Assembly (NCBI RefSeq): GCF_030816505.1
Contig: NZ_JAUSYB010000001.1
Span: forward strand, 744,001-808,000
Direction: 5' to 3'
Source of the DNA: Microbacterium sp. W4I20
Lineage (GTDB): Bacteria > Actinomycetota > Actinomycetes > Actinomycetales > Microbacteriaceae
DNA: 64,000 nucleotides
Part shown: positions 24,702 to 32,735 of the stretch, one piece after another
Numbering within the stretch: position 1 is the stretch's first letter
How the letters are laid out: each line of letters begins with the position of its first letter
Program-made: the position numbers and the translations under genes
Notes under the pieces: generated by a model
What the model was told of the DNA's origin: nothing
Databases searched by the model: none
Seen by the model: the letters and a program-made list of their open reading frames with translations, nothing else

Positions 24702-25592
24702 TCAGCTCGCCCCGTTCGACGGGGTCCGTCGATGCGACTCCGGCACGAGAGCGGATCCGATCAGCAGCAGCGCCACGAGTGCGCCCGCGCCGACCCTGAT
24801 CGGCATCGGCACCTCGCCGGAATAGGCCGACTGCAGGCTCAGCCAGATGATCACTGCCATGCCAGCGCCGTAGGCGGCGAACTGCGGCCAGCGCCAGTAG
24901 CGACCGAGGGATGCGGGGCCCGCATCCGTCGTCCACGCGAAGAACCAGCCGATGATGATCAGCATCATCGCAAGCATCACGAGCGATGTGCCGAGGTTGT
25001 CTCGGATGCCGATCGACAGCGCCGCGGCCCCCAGGAACAGACCCAGAACGGCGGTGGCGATCCTGGTGGCGAGCGGAAGCGGCTCCCGCGGTTCGCGGAC
25101 CACCCGCTCACTCCCCCGTGCCTTCCAGAGCTGGACCAGTCCCAGCCCGCCGAAGCCGATCAGCAGGAGAGCGCCCGGGATGAACGACACCCAGAGCGGT
25201 CCGTGGCCGGGTGACAGCAGGATGAAGAAGAACGAACCGATCACCGCGACGGCGAGCGCCACCGTGAGGACCACGTACCACACCTTGGATCGCGGAGTGC
25301 GCCATTGCAGACCATGACGTTCGCCCATCCCCGCGCTTATCTGACTCATGATGATGATCAGGAACAGCAGGGGGTGGATGGCCGAGGAGTCCGTCCGGAA
25401 GACGAACACATAGGCGGTGATCACGACCGAAGTCACCGCTGCCGAGAGGATCGTCTGCCATGCGACCGCACGCCGGTCGATCCGTCGCTCACGACGTTGC
25501 TCCACGGCTTCGACCTGGTCGAGATAGAGACGGGCGACCTCGGGAGATGGTGGGTCCAGCGGTTCCACACCGTGCATCGACCGGTGATCCAT
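24702..25592 (-). CDS. multi-pass membrane protein, unknown function
   Basis: The 296-residue protein has a charged N-terminus with a short coiled-coil-like stretch (VARLYLDQVEAVEQRRERRIDRRAVAW) and then about eight hydrophobic helices. I do not recognise a named family. ATG at 25592 is supported by GAGG 6 nt ahead; an upstream extension would run through the palindromic operators. It is cotranscribed with the downstream winged-helix regulator. Confidence 0.78.
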   Translation of the reverse strand: MDHRSMHGVEPLDPPSPEVARLYLDQVEAVEQRRERRIDRRAVAWQTILSAAVTSVVITAYVFVFRTDSSAIHPLLFLIIIMSQISAGMGERHGLQWRTPRSKVWYVVLTVALAVAVIGSFFFILLSPGHGPLWVSFIPGALLLIGFGGLGLVQLWKARGSERVVREPREPLPLATRIATAVLGLFLGAAALSIGIRDNLGTSLVMLAMMLIIIGWFFAWTTDAGPASLGRYWRWPQFAAYGAGMAVIIWLSLQSAYSGEVPMPIRVGAGALVALLLIGSALVPESHRRTPSNGAS

Positions 25593-25609
25593 GACGACCT
25601 CGACATTCT

Positions 25610-25649
25610 CTTTCCATGTGGAAAGCTCAGTTACTTTCCTAATGGAAAC
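25610..25649. promoter_or_regulatory. two tandem palindromic operators
   Basis: CTTTCCATGTGGAAAG (25610-25625, perfect 7-bp arms) and CTTTCCTAATGGAAAC (25634-25649) share the half-site TTTCC/GGAAA and start 24 nt apart, a little over two helical turns. They lie immediately upstream of the membrane protein/regulator operon and fit cooperative dimer binding. Confidence 0.7.
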
Positions 25650-25682
25650 CTTCCGACTCGTCAACCCCCGCCAGGGAACGAC

Positions 25683-25713
25683 GAAGGCCGCCCCACACCG
25701 TGGGACGGCCTTC
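25683..25713 (-). terminator. hairpin terminator after rpsO
   Basis: GAAGGCCG-TCCCAC, a 3-nt loop, then GTGGGG-CGGCCTTC form a 14-bp stem 43 nt after the rpsO stop. There is no U-tract on the minus strand. Confidence 0.6.
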
Positions 25714-25755
25714 TCAAGAATGTTCTGCGCGATAAGTACGCTGGGGCGCTCTGCC

Positions 25756-26025
25756 TTAGCGGCGGAGTCCGAGACGATCGATCAGCTTGCGGTAACGCTC
25801 GATGTCGATGTCCTGGAGGTAGCCGAGCAGACGACGGCGCTGACCCACCATGAGGAACAGGCCACGACGCGAGTGGTGGTCGTGCTTGTGCTCCTTGAGG
25901 TGTTCGGTGAGGTCCTTGATGCGCTGCGTCAGCATCGCGACCTGCACCTCGGGGGATCCGGTGTCACCGGGGTGCGTCGCGTACTCTTCCATGATCGCCT
26001 TCTTGGCGTCAGACTCGAGTGGCAT
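25756..26025 (-). CDS. rpsO: 30S ribosomal protein S15
   Basis: The 89-residue protein matches S15 in full: [52 protein letters not shown], with the rRNA-binding residues. ATG is preceded by AAAGGGGATC. In many bacteria rpsO is directly upstream of pnp and regulates itself at its leader; here about 20 kb of other genes intervene. Confidence 0.98.
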   Translation of the reverse strand: MPLESDAKKAIMEEYATHPGDTGSPEVQVAMLTQRIKDLTEHLKEHKHDHHSRRGLFLMVGQRRRLLGYLQDIDIERYRKLIDRLGLRR

Positions 26026-26192
26026 AGATGGGATCCCCTTTCAGTTCGTTGCGCGGCGCCCGACGCCTGATGCGAGGGCTCTCTTTATCCGCGGCCGATC
26101 AAACGGCAACCTGAAGAGTCTACCAGTCGGCGAGCACCCCGGTCGACACGCGGAGCGAGCCGGCCACCGCCTCGCGCGACTACGCTCGAAGG

Positions 26193-26216
26193 GTGCAGCA
26201 GAGGGTCTTCGAATGA
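26193..26216 (+). CDS. putative 7-codon leaderless upstream ORF before the MFS gene
   Basis: TACGCT (26181-26186) and CGAAGG lead to GTG CAG CAG AGG GTC TTC GAA TGA. The TGA overlaps the MFS ATG as ATGA, and AGAGGG inside the mini-ORF serves as the MFS Shine-Dalgarno. This suggests the transcript starts at the GTG and that MFS translation is coupled to the heptapeptide MQQRVFE. Confidence 0.45.
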   Translation: MQQRVFE

Positions 26217-27505
26217 GCGCGTCCCGCGGACACCTCATCGACCTCACTCCGCTGAAATCGAGCCCCGCGTTCGCACGGATGTGGATCGGGTCGACGCTGG
26301 CGGGCATCGGCGGCCAGCTGACCATCGTCACCGTCATGCTGCACGTGTTCGCCCTCACGGAGAGCACCTTCGCGGTGTCGATGATCGCGGTCGCCGGGCT
26401 CATCCCGATGATCCTGGCCGGACTGTACGGCGGGATGCTCGCCGACGCGTTCGATCGCCGGCGGGTCGCACTGATCGCTGCGACCCTGACCTTCGCGTCC
26501 ACCGCCCTCCTCGCGGCTCTCACCTGGTCGGGTCTCGAGACCATCTGGTGGCTCTACATCCTCAGCATGCTGAACTCGGCGGCGAACTCGGTCGGGATGG
26601 CGACCAGGACCGCCATCGTGCCGCGGCTCATCCCCCGCGACATGCTCGCGGCGGCATCCGCTCTCAACGGCGTGGCGTTCGGCGTCACCGTGATGGCGGG
26701 GCCGGCCCTCGCGGGAATCCTGGTGGCGCTCACCGGCTACGGCTGGACCTACACGATCGACGTCGTGCTGATGCTGTCGATGTTCCTCGGCCTGTGGACT
26801 CTTCCCGCGCTGCGTCCCGAGGGTGACATCGTGAAGCCGGGATTCGCCTCACTCGTCGACGGCTGGCAGTTCCTGCGCAGGGCCGGGAACATCCGGATGC
26901 AGTACATCATCGACATCATCGCGATGACCTTCGGCCAGCCGCTCGTGCTCTTCCCCGCCCTCGGTACCGTCCTGCTCGGCGGAGGGGCCGTGACGACCGG
27001 CATCCTGACCGCCGCCGTCGCGGTCGGCACGTTCGCGTCGAGCCTGTTCTCCGGTCGCGTCGTGCACTACCGCTGGCACGGGCGCGGCATCGAGCGCGCC
27101 GTCGAGGCCTACGGCGCCGCGATCCTGCTCTTCGGTGTCGTGCTTCTGATCGGGGCTTTCTCCGGATCGGCTTCCGAGACCACCCCGCACATCGGCCTCA
27201 TCGTCGCGGCGTGCGTGGCTCTCGCCCTCTCCGGCGCCTCGGACAACGTCAGCTCGATCTACCGCAACACCATGATGCAGGCAGCGGTCCCCGACACGAT
27301 GCGCGGGCGCCTGCAGGGAGTCTTCATCGTCGTGGTGACCGGCGGACCGCGCGTCGGCGCGCTCTACGCCGGAACCCTTGCGACGGTCACCGCGCTCTGG
27401 TTCCCCCCACTTCTGGGCGGCATCCTCGTGATCGCGCTGGTCGCGCTGCTCGCCCGCCGCAACCGTCGATTCCACGACTACGACGCAGAGAACCCCGAGC
27501 CCTGA
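26213..27505 (+). CDS. MFS transporter
   Basis: The 430-residue protein has 12 predicted helices in the enterobactin-exporter/macrolide-efflux (MFS_3) style: FARMWIGSTLAGIGGQLTIVTVMLHVFALT, GLYGGMLADAFDRRRVALIAATLTF (the motif-A region with D..R.) and SSIYRNTMMQAAVPDTMRGRLQGVF. It probably exports a drug or siderophore-like compound. ATG 26213 is supported by AGAGGG; the open frame extends further upstream but lacks family similarity. A possible leaderless mini-ORF overlaps the start. Confidence 0.92.
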   Translation: MSASRGHLIDLTPLKSSPAFARMWIGSTLAGIGGQLTIVTVMLHVFALTESTFAVSMIAVAGLIPMILAGLYGGMLADAFDRRRVALIAATLTFASTALLAALTWSGLETIWWLYILSMLNSAANSVGMATRTAIVPRLIPRDMLAAASALNGVAFGVTVMAGPALAGILVALTGYGWTYTIDVVLMLSMFLGLWTLPALRPEGDIVKPGFASLVDGWQFLRRAGNIRMQYIIDIIAMTFGQPLVLFPALGTVLLGGGAVTTGILTAAVAVGTFASSLFSGRVVHYRWHGRGIERAVEAYGAAILLFGVVLLIGAFSGSASETTPHIGLIVAACVALALSGASDNVSSIYRNTMMQAAVPDTMRGRLQGVFIVVVTGGPRVGALYAGTLATVTALWFPPLLGGILVIALVALLARRNRRFHDYDAENPEP

Positions 27506-27554
27506 GGGGCCCGGGGTTCGCGTGCGAGCGATCGGCTCAATCCTGCTGCAGAAG

Positions 27555-28109
27555 TCAGTCCTGCTGCAGAGCGCCCTGCAGGTCGAGGCTGATCGTGACG
27601 TCCTTGCCGACGAGCACGCCGCCGGTCTCGAGAGCGGCGTTCCAGGTGAGGCCGAAGTCCTCACGGTTGATCACGGTCTTGGCGGATGCGCCGGCCTTGT
27701 AGTTGCCGAAGGGGTCGGTGCCGAAACCGCCGAAGTCGAGCTCGAAGCTGACCGGCTTGGTGATGCCGCGGATCGTCAGGTCACCGTCGACGAACAGCTC
27801 GTCGCCCTTGACATGCGCGCCGGTGGAGACGAACTCCATGGTCGGGAAGTTCTCGGTGTCGAAGAAGTCGCCCGAACGGAGGTGGGCGTCGCGGCCCTCG
27901 TCGTTCGTGTCGATGGACGTGACGTCCACACTTGCCTCGACCTTGGCCTCCAGCGGGTTCTCCGGCGCGACGAGCGTGGCGCTCTTGACGCCGAACGTGC
28001 CACGGACCTTCGAGATCATCATGTGACGGACGCTGAACGTCACCTCGCTGTGGGAGGGGTCGAGCACCCAGGTGCCTGCGCGGTAGCCGGGGATGTCGAT
28101 GCTGGTCAT
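27555..28109 (-). CDS. YceI family protein
   Basis: The 184-residue lipocalin-like protein (GTWVLDPSHSEVTFSVRHMMISKVRGTFGV, DGDLTIRGITKPVSFELDFGG, INREDFGLTWN) binds isoprenoid-type lipids in known members. No signal peptide is present, as usual for the cytosolic actinobacterial form. ATG 28109 follows GAGGAGAAACC. The 3' end carries an 18-bp near-exact tandem duplication that places a second stop after the first. Confidence 0.93.
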   Translation of the reverse strand: MTSIDIPGYRAGTWVLDPSHSEVTFSVRHMMISKVRGTFGVKSATLVAPENPLEAKVEASVDVTSIDTNDEGRDAHLRSGDFFDTENFPTMEFVSTGAHVKGDELFVDGDLTIRGITKPVSFELDFGGFGTDPFGNYKAGASAKTVINREDFGLTWNAALETGGVLVGKDVTISLDLQGALQQD

Positions 28110-28237
28110 GGTTTCTCCTCTGGAGAGATCAGCCGCTGCTGCGGCGAGGGACAGGGGCCGCGTGCGCGGCATCACTCGGTCCAACTTACATTCATCGACA
28201 TATATTCCCGCGCATGCAGATAGGTGGCCGTCACGAT

Positions 28238-28273
28238 GAAGCGCCCCGCCCCCGCAAAGGGACGAGGCGCTTC
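28238..28273 (-). terminator. possible hairpin terminator after the FKBP gene
   Basis: GAAGCGCC/GGCGCTTC arms, with two further pairs inside, flank a C-rich loop 17 nt after the FKBP stop. There is no U-tract. Confidence 0.45.
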
Positions 28274-28289
28274 GGTGCGCGTGCGACGG

Positions 28290-28658
28290 TCAGCCGACGG
28301 CGACGAGATCGATGATGAAGATCAGGGTCTTGCCGGACAGGAAGTGGCCGCCGCCGACAGGGCCGTAGGCGAGGTGCGGCGGAATGACCAGCTCGCGTCG
28401 TCCGCCGACCTTCATGCCGGGGATGCCGTCCTGCCACCCCTGGATCAGGCCGCGCAACGGGAACTGGATGGTCTCGCCACGGCCCCAGGAGGAGTCGAAC
28501 TCCTCACCGGAGTCGAACTCGACACCGGCGTAGTGCACGGTGACGGTGTCGCCGGGCTTCGCTTCGGTGCCGTCGCCCTCGATGAGGTCGCGGATGACGA
28601 GCTCCTCGGGAGCGGGGCCGGTAGGGGCATCGAACTCGGGCTTTGTGCGATCAGTCAT
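28290..28658 (-). CDS. FKBP-type peptidyl-prolyl cis-trans isomerase
   Basis: The 122-residue protein is a single FKBP domain: VIRDLIEGDGTEAKPGDTVTVHYAGVEFDSGEEFDSSW, PLRGLIQGWQDGIPGMKVGGRRELVIPPHLAYG and LIFIIDLVAVG, with the usual aromatic active-site residues. It catalyses prolyl isomerisation in protein folding. There is no signal peptide, so it is cytosolic. ATG 28658 gives MTDRTKPEFD, as in close homologs. Confidence 0.95.
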   Translation of the reverse strand: MTDRTKPEFDAPTGPAPEELVIRDLIEGDGTEAKPGDTVTVHYAGVEFDSGEEFDSSWGRGETIQFPLRGLIQGWQDGIPGMKVGGRRELVIPPHLAYGPVGGGHFLSGKTLIFIIDLVAVG

Positions 28659-28739
28659 ACGTCCATCCAATCATCATCGGGCGCACTCGTGGCTGAGGGA
28701 TCTTTCCGGTAAGGGCAACCTTGGTGCGAGAATCGAAGC

Positions 28740-30251
28740 ATGGAATCGATGTCGACCTCGCAAAGGGCCGTCGATCCCCTCGCGCCGGCACCCATCGAGG
28801 CCGCCGAGCCGCGACGCCCGCATCGTCTGCAGGGAGTGCTGTTCCAGCCGATCGGCGATGAGGGCAGGGCCGAGCTCGTGGAGCGCCGACTGGTCGATGC
28901 GATCACCCGCGGCCACCTGAGCGCAGGCGAGCGGCTCCCCACGGAGGCCGACCTCTCGAAGAGTCTCGGCGTCGCCCCGGTGACCGTGCGGGAGGCCCTC
29001 CTCGCTCTCAGGGAACGAGGGCTCGTCATCACCCGTCGCGGACGGAACGGGGGCAGCTTCGTCGCTCAGCACGCGGATCCGCTCTCGTTCGCCCGGGAGG
29101 CCGTCCGCAAGACCTCCCGGGTCGCACTGCGCGACATGGGCGCTCATTACGCCGCCATCACCGGTGCCTGCGTGCGACTCGCCGCTCGCCGAGCGGACGC
29201 CTCGGAGGCTCGGCAGGTGCGCCGACGCATGGAGCATGTCGGCGAACTCGACGGCGACGCCCGGCGGCGGCTGCTCGACGACGTGCAGATCGAGCTGGTC
29301 GCTCTCAGCCAATCGGCGCGGCTCACTCGAGAGCAGATGAAGCTGCAGGGCGAGATCTCCCCCTTTCTCCGGCTCGTCGCGCACGCGGACGAGGGGTGCG
29401 TGCGACAGGCCGAGCACCTCCGCTCGGTGATCGACGCGGTCGAGGCCGCCGACCCCGAAGCGGCGAGCGCGCGCACGGAGACCATGGTGCTCGAGACCGT
29501 CGACCGCCCTCATCCAGCTCCAAGTCCGACTGAAGGCCGACACATGACAACGGGAACTGACACGGCTGCCCGCGATGCGGCAACGATCGTCGAGGAGTAC
29601 TTCGCCTCCCCGATCAGGAGCCTGCTCGCCTGGGTGACCCCCTTCGCTGAGCAGGTCGCAGCGGCCAGACGCTCCGGTCCGCTCACCAGCGCGAGGATCG
29701 ACGCGCTTGTCGAGCCCCACGCCCTGGCCACGCTGAGCCTGACCGACGTGCCCGTGTACGGCGCGGGGTTCATCGCCGCCATCGATCTGCTCGCCGACGC
29801 GCACAGTCACCTCGCGTGGTGGCAGGGCGAGGACCGCAGGCAGCTCGTGCTCGCCGCGCAATCGGTCAACAAGGAGAACATCGACTACAGCGCGCTCGAG
29901 TGGTACCGGGTGCCGATGGCGACGGGCGAGCCGCACATCGCAGGACCCTATGTCGACTACCTCTGCAGCGACGACTACACGATGACCATCGCCGCGCCCG
30001 CGGCGGTCGACGGGGAACGGATCGGCGTGGCCGGCCTCGACCTGCTCGTCGCATCGGTGGAGCACGACCTGACGCCGCGTTTTGCGGCCCTCGGCCACGA
30101 GGTGACGCTGATCAACGGCGTCGGCCGCGTGATCGTCTCCACCGACACCCGTTGCGCCACCGGGGACTCAGTACGCGGCAGCCGTCTGGCTGATCTTCCG
30201 CGTGTCACCTGCGCCGGTGTCGCCCTCGACGTGATCGTCGAAGGCATCTGA
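28740..30251 (+). CDS. GntR/FadR-type regulator fused to a Cache-like sensor domain
   Basis: The 503-residue protein has three parts. About residues 41-105 form a GntR winged helix (AELVERRLVDAITRGHLSAGERLPTEADLSKSLGVAPVTVREALLALRERGLVITRRG). About 120-255 are helical and FCD-like. About 275-503 resemble a Cache/PDC sensor (FASPIRSLLAWVTPFAEQVA, HSHLAWWQGEDRRQLV, WYRVPMATGEPHIAGPYVDYLCSDDYTMTIAAPAAVDGERIGVAGLDLLV). Cache domains are normally extracytoplasmic, but no membrane helix is present, so here it should bind a cytosolic ligand. Target genes unknown. GAGAAT 6 nt before ATG suggests leaderless transcription. Confidence 0.85.
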   Translation: MESMSTSQRAVDPLAPAPIEAAEPRRPHRLQGVLFQPIGDEGRAELVERRLVDAITRGHLSAGERLPTEADLSKSLGVAPVTVREALLALRERGLVITRRGRNGGSFVAQHADPLSFAREAVRKTSRVALRDMGAHYAAITGACVRLAARRADASEARQVRRRMEHVGELDGDARRRLLDDVQIELVALSQSARLTREQMKLQGEISPFLRLVAHADEGCVRQAEHLRSVIDAVEAADPEAASARTETMVLETVDRPHPAPSPTEGRHMTTGTDTAARDAATIVEEYFASPIRSLLAWVTPFAEQVAAARRSGPLTSARIDALVEPHALATLSLTDVPVYGAGFIAAIDLLADAHSHLAWWQGEDRRQLVLAAQSVNKENIDYSALEWYRVPMATGEPHIAGPYVDYLCSDDYTMTIAAPAAVDGERIGVAGLDLLVASVEHDLTPRFAALGHEVTLINGVGRVIVSTDTRCATGDSVRGSRLADLPRVTCAGVALDVIVEGI

Positions 30252-30286
30252 GCGGACGCCCGGACTCGACGGCGCGCAACAAGCCC

Positions 30287-30378
30287 TTGACACCCCGCGG
30301 GGGCGGGTGCACCCTGTTTACAGACCAACTCAGCGCCCGGGAGACTAGCAGGCATCGCCGCAGCACCGGGCGCTGAGT
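30287..30378 (+). ncRNA. candidate structured small RNA or shared hairpin terminator
   Basis: A perfect consensus TTGACA (30287-30292) stands 35 nt before a perfect 13-bp inverted repeat, ACTCAGCGCCCGG (30328-30340) and CCGGGCGCTGAGT (30366-30378), around a 25-nt loop. The -10 (CACCCT, 17-nt spacer) is weak. The site lies between convergent genes, so it could be a bidirectional terminator, but the large loop, lack of U-tract and -35 motif favour a small RNA. Confidence 0.4.
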
Positions 30379-30385
30379 CTTGCCG

Positions 30386-31693
30386 TCAGTAGGCCAGCAG
30401 CGCCGCTCTCGTCGCCCTCGTGCGGATCAGCAGTGCCCGCTCATCCTCGGCGGCGAGCGGGTCGCGGCCGGTGATCGCCCGCTGCCGCACCGAGGCCAGC
30501 GCCGTCGCATCCTTGATGAACTCCTTCATCAGCGGACGACGATCGCCGCGCAGCTGCCTGGCCCACGTGAGACCGACCTTGCGTCCGGCCGGCGTCGCCA
30601 GCATGGTGACCTCCTCCGGCGTGAACCATCCGGCCGCGGCGTAGTCGCCGAGGCGCGCCTTGGTGAGCCGCGACTCCTCCCGCCGCAACGCGATGATCCC
30701 GATGATGAAGCCGACGAAGAGCGGCACCTGGAGGGTGAAGTACAGCCCGAAGAAGTCGGCGAACGTCGCAGAGCCGTTCCACAGTCCGTGCAGCAGGATC
30801 GCTCCGAGCATCCCGAGCAGCCCGGCGCCGAGCGCGGCGCCCGCCGAGCCATGACGTCGCGCGGCGAGACCGATGGCGAAACCGGTGAGCGAGGTGAACA
30901 TGGCGTGTGCGAACGGCGACAGCAGCGCTCGCACCACGAACGTCACCGTGAGCTGCTCTCCGCCGCCCTCGATCAGGCTGATCGCGAAGTACTGGATGTT
31001 CTCGGTGAAGGCGAAACCGGCGCCTACCAGAGCGCCGTACACGACACCGTCGACGGGTCCGTCGAAGGCGCGACGGGCCACGAGGAAGACGAGGAAGACA
31101 CCCAGCCCCTTCCAGAACTCCTCGACGATCGGCGCCTGCACCACGGCGGAGAACGCATCGTCCCGCACGCCCAGCAGCAGCGTGAGGCCGATGTCGACGA
31201 GCAGGGTGAGCCCGATCGCCGCGATGGCCCCCCACGCGATGGCGAAGACCACCAGGCGTTTGGGCTCGGGCTCCCACCGGTCGATCATCCGAACTCCGAG
31301 GAAGACGATCGCGAGCGGGATCAGCGCGAGCACGAGTCCGATCACGGATGCCAGTGGACCCAATGCCCAGCCGAAATATCCGATCAGCGCGAGCAGCAGG
31401 AAGCCCAGGAAGGCGAACAGCCACAGCGAGACCGAGCGCCCCTTCTTCGTAGGCACGGGCAGCGCCGGCAGCGAGGCGGCCGGCGAAGGAGCGACAGGGG
31501 CGGGTGGCGTGTACGGGGTCGGCTGCGCCAGGGCCGACGCGTACGTCGGCTGCTGCGAGAACTGCGCCGGCGTGTACGGGGAGCGCGCGTACTGCGGCGC
31601 GGAGTACTGCGGCGGAGTCGGCTGCGGTGAGGGAGGCGTGTACGGCGTGGGCTGCTGCGGCTGTGGCGGCTGGGGAGGTCCTCCGAAACTCAT
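30386..31693 (-). CDS. PrsW family intramembrane metalloprotease
   Basis: The 435-residue protein has a cytosolic Pro/Gln/Tyr-rich N-terminus (about 80 residues, repeated PQPT/YTPP units), then about nine membrane helices. The PrsW motifs are visible: APIVEEFWKGLGVF (EExxK), FAFTENIQYF, and SPFAHAMFTSLTGFAIG plus LHGLWNGSA with metal-ligand His. PrsW-type proteases cut membrane anti-sigma factors; no such target is adjacent. ATG 31693 was preferred over a TTG two codons upstream. Confidence 0.92.
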   Translation of the reverse strand: MSFGGPPQPPQPQQPTPYTPPSPQPTPPQYSAPQYARSPYTPAQFSQQPTYASALAQPTPYTPPAPVAPSPAASLPALPVPTKKGRSVSLWLFAFLGFLLLALIGYFGWALGPLASVIGLVLALIPLAIVFLGVRMIDRWEPEPKRLVVFAIAWGAIAAIGLTLLVDIGLTLLLGVRDDAFSAVVQAPIVEEFWKGLGVFLVFLVARRAFDGPVDGVVYGALVGAGFAFTENIQYFAISLIEGGGEQLTVTFVVRALLSPFAHAMFTSLTGFAIGLAARRHGSAGAALGAGLLGMLGAILLHGLWNGSATFADFFGLYFTLQVPLFVGFIIGIIALRREESRLTKARLGDYAAAGWFTPEEVTMLATPAGRKVGLTWARQLRGDRRPLMKEFIKDATALASVRQRAITGRDPLAAEDERALLIRTRATRAALLAY

Positions 31694-31770
31694 AGCCAAA
31701 GCATATGGGGCACAAGCGTCATCGCCCCCTTATGGCGGACACCTCCACACGCCGATCCCCCACCACCCGG

Positions 31771-31776
31771 TAGCGT
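31771..31776 (+). promoter_or_regulatory. -10 element (TAGCGT) of leaderless fumarylacetoacetase-family gene
   Basis: TAGCGT and AGAACC lead directly to ATG 31783. Confidence 0.5.
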
Positions 31777-31782
31777 AGAACC

Positions 31783-32652
31783 ATGCGGTTCGCTCATCTG
31801 CGCCGTCCCGACTCCCCCCACGCGGTTCTCGCCGTGGTGCAGGACACGGACGCCATCCTCGTCTCTGATCTCCTCAACGACGCTCCTGCCACTCTGCAGA
31901 AGCTGATCGAGAGAGGAGACGGCGTGCTCGACGAGCTCCGCGCAGCGCTCGCGGCAGGTGCGGCCCCTCGGCATCCGCTCGGCGACTGGACCTTCGACTC
32001 TGCGGTCCTCGCTCCCCCGGCGGTGCTCGCCGTGGGCCTCAACTACGCCGCGCACTCGAGCGAGCTCGGGCTCAAGACCGACGCTGCGCCGACGGTGTTC
32101 ACCCTGTGGCCGAACTCCCTCAACGGGCACGAGCAGATCACCTCCTGGAGCCGCTCACTCAGCGAGGCCGTCGACTACGAGGCCGAGCTCGGTGTACTGA
32201 TCGGCGCCCCGGCGAAGGACGTCACCGAGGCCGATGCGCTCGACCACGTCTGGGGTTACACGGTCGTCAACGACATCACCGCTCGGAACATCCAGTTCGC
32301 CGAGGCGCAGTGGTCCCGCTGCAAGTCGTTCGACGGCTTCACCCCCACCGGGCCGTTCGCCGTCACGGCCGACGAGGTCGCCGACCCGCAGGACCTGCAC
32401 ATCTGGGCCGTCGTCGACGGCGCCACGGTGCAGGACGCCAGCACCGGACAGATGGTGAGGTCGGTCGCGAAGCTGATCGCCCACCTCTCGCAGTCGATCA
32501 CCCTCCTGCCGGGCACTCTGATCTCGACGGGCAGCCCCGGCGGGGCGGGGTACTCCCGCGATCCGCAGATCTTCCTCCAGGACCACTCGACCGTGACCGT
32601 CGGGATCGACGGCCTCGGCGAACTCACCACCTACTGCCGCGTCAACGACTGA
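31783..32652 (+). CDS. fumarylacetoacetate hydrolase family protein
   Basis: The 289-residue protein has the FAH fold with metal ligands in DYEAELGVLIG, VNDITARNIQ and LLPGTLISTGSPGGAGYSRDP. Family members cleave or decarboxylate C-C bonds in aromatic catabolism (homoprotocatechuate, gentisate) or act on oxaloacetate. No catabolic partners lie nearby, so the substrate is open. It is followed by a bidirectional terminator shared with aspA. Confidence 0.92.
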   Translation: MRFAHLRRPDSPHAVLAVVQDTDAILVSDLLNDAPATLQKLIERGDGVLDELRAALAAGAAPRHPLGDWTFDSAVLAPPAVLAVGLNYAAHSSELGLKTDAAPTVFTLWPNSLNGHEQITSWSRSLSEAVDYEAELGVLIGAPAKDVTEADALDHVWGYTVVNDITARNIQFAEAQWSRCKSFDGFTPTGPFAVTADEVADPQDLHIWAVVDGATVQDASTGQMVRSVAKLIAHLSQSITLLPGTLISTGSPGGAGYSRDPQIFLQDHSTVTVGIDGLGELTTYCRVND

Positions 32653-32671
32653 CCTCGTCCGGCGCGAACGC

Positions 32672-32706
32672 GAAGGGGACGGATGCAGCTCGCATCCGTC
32701 CCCTTC
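32672..32706. terminator. bidirectional terminator between the FAH-family gene and aspA
   Basis: A perfect 15-bp stem (GAAGGGGACGGATGC and complement) with a 5-nt loop sits between two convergent stops. Confidence 0.8.
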
Positions 32707-32735
32707 TTCGTGCGGGCGTCGGTCGTGCAGACCGA

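Noticed and set aside
27490..27520. GC-rich imperfect hairpin after the MFS gene
   Set aside because: The stem is irregular, overlaps the stop codon and has no U-tract, so I did not call a terminator.
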